A stretch of 64,000 nt of DNA from Glandiceps talaboti (taxonomy: Eukaryota; Hemichordata; Enteropneusta; Spengelidae), in the NCBI RefSeq assembly GCF_964340395.1, contig NC_135562.1, positions 10,368,634-10,432,633 on the forward strand. Reading direction: 5' to 3'. Below the pieces are notes generated by a model, which was given only the letters and a program-made list of their open reading frames with translations, did not search any database and was not told the DNA's origin. Positions 15,672-64,000 of the stretch are shown piece after piece. Both the position numbers and the translations under genes were made by a program. Each line of letters opens with the position of its first letter. Position 1 is the stretch's first letter.

Positions 15672-16030
15672 GGCTGTTTTTTATATTATATGTATATTAT
15701 AGCGCTTTCCCACTCTGTGGGCAAAGCACTTTACAAATATTACACTGGCATGAATCTATAGCGGCACAACTGCCCTTTACTTCCTACACTCGCGATCCAT
15801 TGCAGCCTCTTTATTAAGCGCTTAGGATTAAAGCATTCACATTGCAACCTATATCCTACCAGGTCCCCAATTATATTAACTGGGTTGACAGGTACAGTCG
15901 TGGTTTAAATCTTGCCCACGGACTTTAGTCATTCAGAGACAAACGGCAGCGGACAGGGCTCGAAGCTGCAACCTGCATCAGATTCAAAGCCAGCCACTCC
16001 AACTCTAATCGTGCTGTTAAAGCGCCCTAC
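15640..16030 (-). mobile_element. Full-length tRNA-derived SINE with poly(A) tail
   Basis: Read on the minus strand: head GGGCGCTTTAACAGCACG, then a tRNA-like region with B box GCTTCGAGCCC, then the family body (GCTGCCGTTTGTCTCTGAAT, GGGGACCTGGTAGGAT, ATGCTTTAATCC, GGCTGCAATGGATCG). It ends with GTAAAGTGCTTTGCCCAC and GGGAAAGCGCTATAA. A poly(A) tail (the T run at 15640-15666) closes it. The 3' end is of the LINE-tail type and differs from the ATT-tailed copies, so there are two subfamilies. An open frame at 15912-16109 on the other strand has no coding support. Confidence 0.8.
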
Positions 16031-18251
16031 CCCTCAAAACGTAGATAATACTGCTGAACAAGTACACGAGTTCAACGGTGGAATATTAATAAAACCATAT
16101 TTTTTTTAAATCTTTTAATTACAGACTAAAGAACCCTATCTGTTTTATATATGTCAACTTTTCAGTCTCTGAGTCTTACGTTTACATGTAGTGCGGTATA
16201 AGATGAGATTCTAAGCTTTTTACTCATACTACATTCTAGTATTATGTTAATGATGTCGATGCATGTCTTCTATAACATTATGATTGTCTTATGACATTGT
16301 TAGAATAGTTGATTTCATAGTCCGGATTTCCTGTACATTTTTTATACGTATGATAAATTACGTCATCGGATCATTTATGAGTTATATCTTAATACCAGGT
16401 CAGAGTTCAGTCAATTGTGAGTGATGGTTCAGTAAGTAGAATACTGCAAGTATCTTTTAAATATACAGCAAAAACTACACCTAAATATGTATAAACCCTT
16501 TAAAGTCGTGCTTCGATTGTGAACATTTATTAATTAAGGGACATTGTCAGAACCGAGTCCCGACACTTCGTCTGAAAGAAGAACTAGTAACTCTCAGTTT
16601 AGTTTAGTATGTAAGATACAGACATTCGTGCCACGTTATCAGCCAGCACTCATTAAAGAAGAGTTTTAAGAAGCCTGACAGGGCTGAACAACACGACGTA
16701 TCTTGCAGTCTATCCTCAGTTACATATCGAGTTTATATACTAGTATATCGATACACTACCGATAGAATTTGAATACTATATGGCAAATTTGATATATGAT
16801 GAAGCCAATTGTACTTTTTAAAAAAATCTGGAATACATATTTACAAAATTATTTCTTCCACTGGTTAATGACTCGTAGTGATTGGTTACTTTATTGAAGC
16901 CAAGTTTACCAGTAGTCTGGAAGATACGACATGCCATGTCTTGCTTACTACACAGCTAACACTGAAAGGGTTGGCCGATGCATGAGTCATAGTGTACCTT
17001 GCAGACTAATTCACTAGATCGTTACTTTATCCAATGGTAAATAACGTTATTTGATATAGTACAATAAATCGAATCAAATGATTTCTGTGTCCGCACCCAA
17101 AAATCAGCGCCCTCAACTGTCGATGATGAAAATATGACTGGGAGTTTATTCGGACTAGCTTTAGAAAGAGGTTTTACATGCCTCCGATTCGCATTTTAAG
17201 CTATTTCTAGGATCATTTACCATTCATGTTAGTTTCATGTTATTTATCTGTGTTTTGTGTCCCTTTAGTATCATGTTATAATTGTTCCTACGTTTCCCCT
17301 GCTTTTATATTTCACTAATGTATCTTTTCAATGTTTTATTGTTTATTTCTTTCCATTCCTTAGTTTTCATTTTTTTATCCTCCTCTTTTATGATCAATGT
17401 TCATGTAAAGCAAAATTTCCCATGCATTTTTATGCAAATGGCAATATACATTAGTTCTATATTTACTGGGCTGTACCAAGGGGATTTGAGACATATGGAC
17501 CTAACATATAGAAATGTGTTCGTGAAAAAAATTGACCCTAAGTTACTTTATTCAAAAAGCCTCGACCTCAGACAGGTCTTCTTCAGGGTCTGAATGAAAA
17601 GGAACAAAAGGGTAGATTATAAAAGGCAATGCAACAATAGAGTAGTAATAAAAATCAAACAAACAAACAAACAATGTGGAAGCATAGAAAGTTATAGAAG
17701 CGACCCTTTCCATTGTCATTGGTTGAAAAGATAACTGTAAACGATAAATAATGGGATATAAAGGAGAAACGACTAGAACGGAAAAATGGATAGAACTATT
17801 TTTTTTACCTTGTTTGGTTTTATCCCCACTCAACTAAGCTTGCCACTTTTTTTTCAGATTTGTACCTTTCTTTTAATTCTGACAACCCTTTGTTCGAAAC
17901 GTTGGTAATAAAACTATAGGAAAGTTATACAAATGGACTAGTTCCTTTATCAAACAGACAATGTTCGATGACTTCGAAGTTCATCGTTCTTACAATATAA
18001 GTCAAAATGGGGCGTGGTCCAGGGGCAATGTTATTATATACACGACACTGTGTGTTTTCTACGTTCGTTGCTAAACCTTGCAATTGTGTCTGACAATATG
18101 GATATCATATACGTATTGTGGTGAGTGACTTGACAGTTTATGTTAGAAGTAAACGTTCTCAAATCTTGGTGGTAAAAGTATTGGCAATTTTCAATGTCTA
18201 GCTATGTGTGTATGTTTGTGTGTGCACCCCCTCCAGTAAACAAAAGTAAAA

Positions 18252-18332
<81 letters not shown>

Positions 18333-18336
18333 GTCT
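18252..18336 (+). repeat. (TCTG)n microsatellite
   Basis: About 20 perfect TCTG units followed by degenerate TCTC/TTTC sequence, 450 bases before the iGluR start codon. Confidence 0.97.
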
Positions 18337-18586
18337 CGCTGTCTCTTTCTTTCTCTGTTTCTGTGAAAAACAAACCCATTCAAATAAGTGCGCCCTCATT
18401 CAACGTCACATCAAATTATCATTATTTGCATAGGTAAAATAAGATACCATCACCTTTCACCGCCACCCCTATATATTATCACTGACGGTAACGAGATTAA
18501 ACAGTCGCAATTGCCGCGATGGCAGGAGACAACACTTCATGGGGAAAATTATGTACCGAAAGTTAAACGTGATATACATAGCCTGC

Positions 18587-18597
18587 CACTAGGGGGA
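18587..18597 (+). promoter_or_regulatory. CTCF-like site upstream of iGluR
   Basis: TGCCACTAGGGGGATC matches the CTCF core (CCASYAGRKGGCRS) at all but one of the 14 core positions. It lies about 190 bp before the start codon. A TTATAAA word near 18621 could serve as a TATA box. No binding data are available. Confidence 0.35.
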
Positions 18598-18784
18598 TCA
18601 AAAGCTGGCGATTTAGTCCGTTATAAACCGACGTGAATGAATTATTCAGATACTGTGAACGAGTAGCAGCCACTGGAGGGAGACCAGCTGACAGCGTGAG
18701 GGTTAACTCCTTTAACGATGTCAACGTGAGACCCATAAGTATTTCAACAGAACGATTCAATGTTACTTGAACAGAGCTGTAGCT

Positions 18785-64000
<45,216 letters not shown>

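Larger units (their letters stand above)
12991..18784. other. Intergenic region between RPS7 and the iGluR gene
   Basis: No coding sequence is recognised. It contains a GT/GTAT tract, a 110-bp foldback, a full minus-strand SINE, a (TCTG)n tract and otherwise AT-rich unique sequence. Minus-strand words near 15322-15420 and 17545-17590 (CCTGAAGAAGACC, TTTGAATAAAG) resemble retroelement 3' ends but are too short to classify. Confidence 0.7.

Noticed and set aside
15912-16109. 65-residue frame
   Set aside because: It overlaps the head and body of a minus-strand SINE.
15322-17590. Penelope-like or other retroelement 3' ends (minus-strand CTGATGAAGACGAG and CCTGAAGAAGACC words)
   Set aside because: The motifs are suggestive but too short, and no reverse transcriptase or endonuclease coding sequence accompanies them.

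Overview
This is invertebrate animal DNA. The evidence is spliced genes with GT-AG introns, AT-rich composition, many long simple-sequence repeats, tRNA-derived SINEs, a LINE fragment and several small inverted-repeat elements. The protein and repeat types fit a marine bilaterian such as a lancelet, hemichordate or mollusc. I cannot fix the phylum from the sequence alone.

Four genes can be supported. (1) 1335-1423, minus: the first coding exon of a PEX13-like peroxin, with the rest of the gene off the left edge. (2) 2618-7457, minus: a complete six-exon RNASEH1 of 309 residues, with the hybrid-binding domain and all RNase H catalytic residues. (3) 7795-12990, plus: a complete RPS7 of 194 residues, with five coding exons and a probable TOP-type non-coding first exon. 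It is head-to-head with RNASEH1 across about 340 bp. (4) 18785 to beyond 64000, plus: the 5' part of an ionotropic glutamate receptor. Its signal-peptide exon is separated from the next coding exon by a 40.7-kb intron, followed by three exons of the amino-terminal domain.

12991-18784 is intergenic and holds a SINE, a foldback element and simple repeats. 18867-59552, the giant first intron, is a repeat landscape. It has long dinucleotide and tetranucleotide tracts, five minisatellite-like arrays, a SINE inserted into one array, a LINE 3' end with a (GAA)n tail, three small inverted-repeat element families (one nested inside another), and a local duplication carrying a dispersed element. Nearly all long uninterrupted reading frames in this part are translations of simple repeats and are not genes.

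PEX13, RNASEH1 and RPS7 are housekeeping genes for peroxisomal import, RNA/DNA hybrid removal and the small ribosomal subunit. The iGluR is a long neuronal-type gene. I found no prokaryotic system, CRISPR array, virus or toxin gene. The most interesting signals are the RNASEH1-RPS7 divergent pair with an RNASEH1 uORF and paired start codons, the giant iGluR intron, and previously unnamed repeat families that can be defined from copies within this window.
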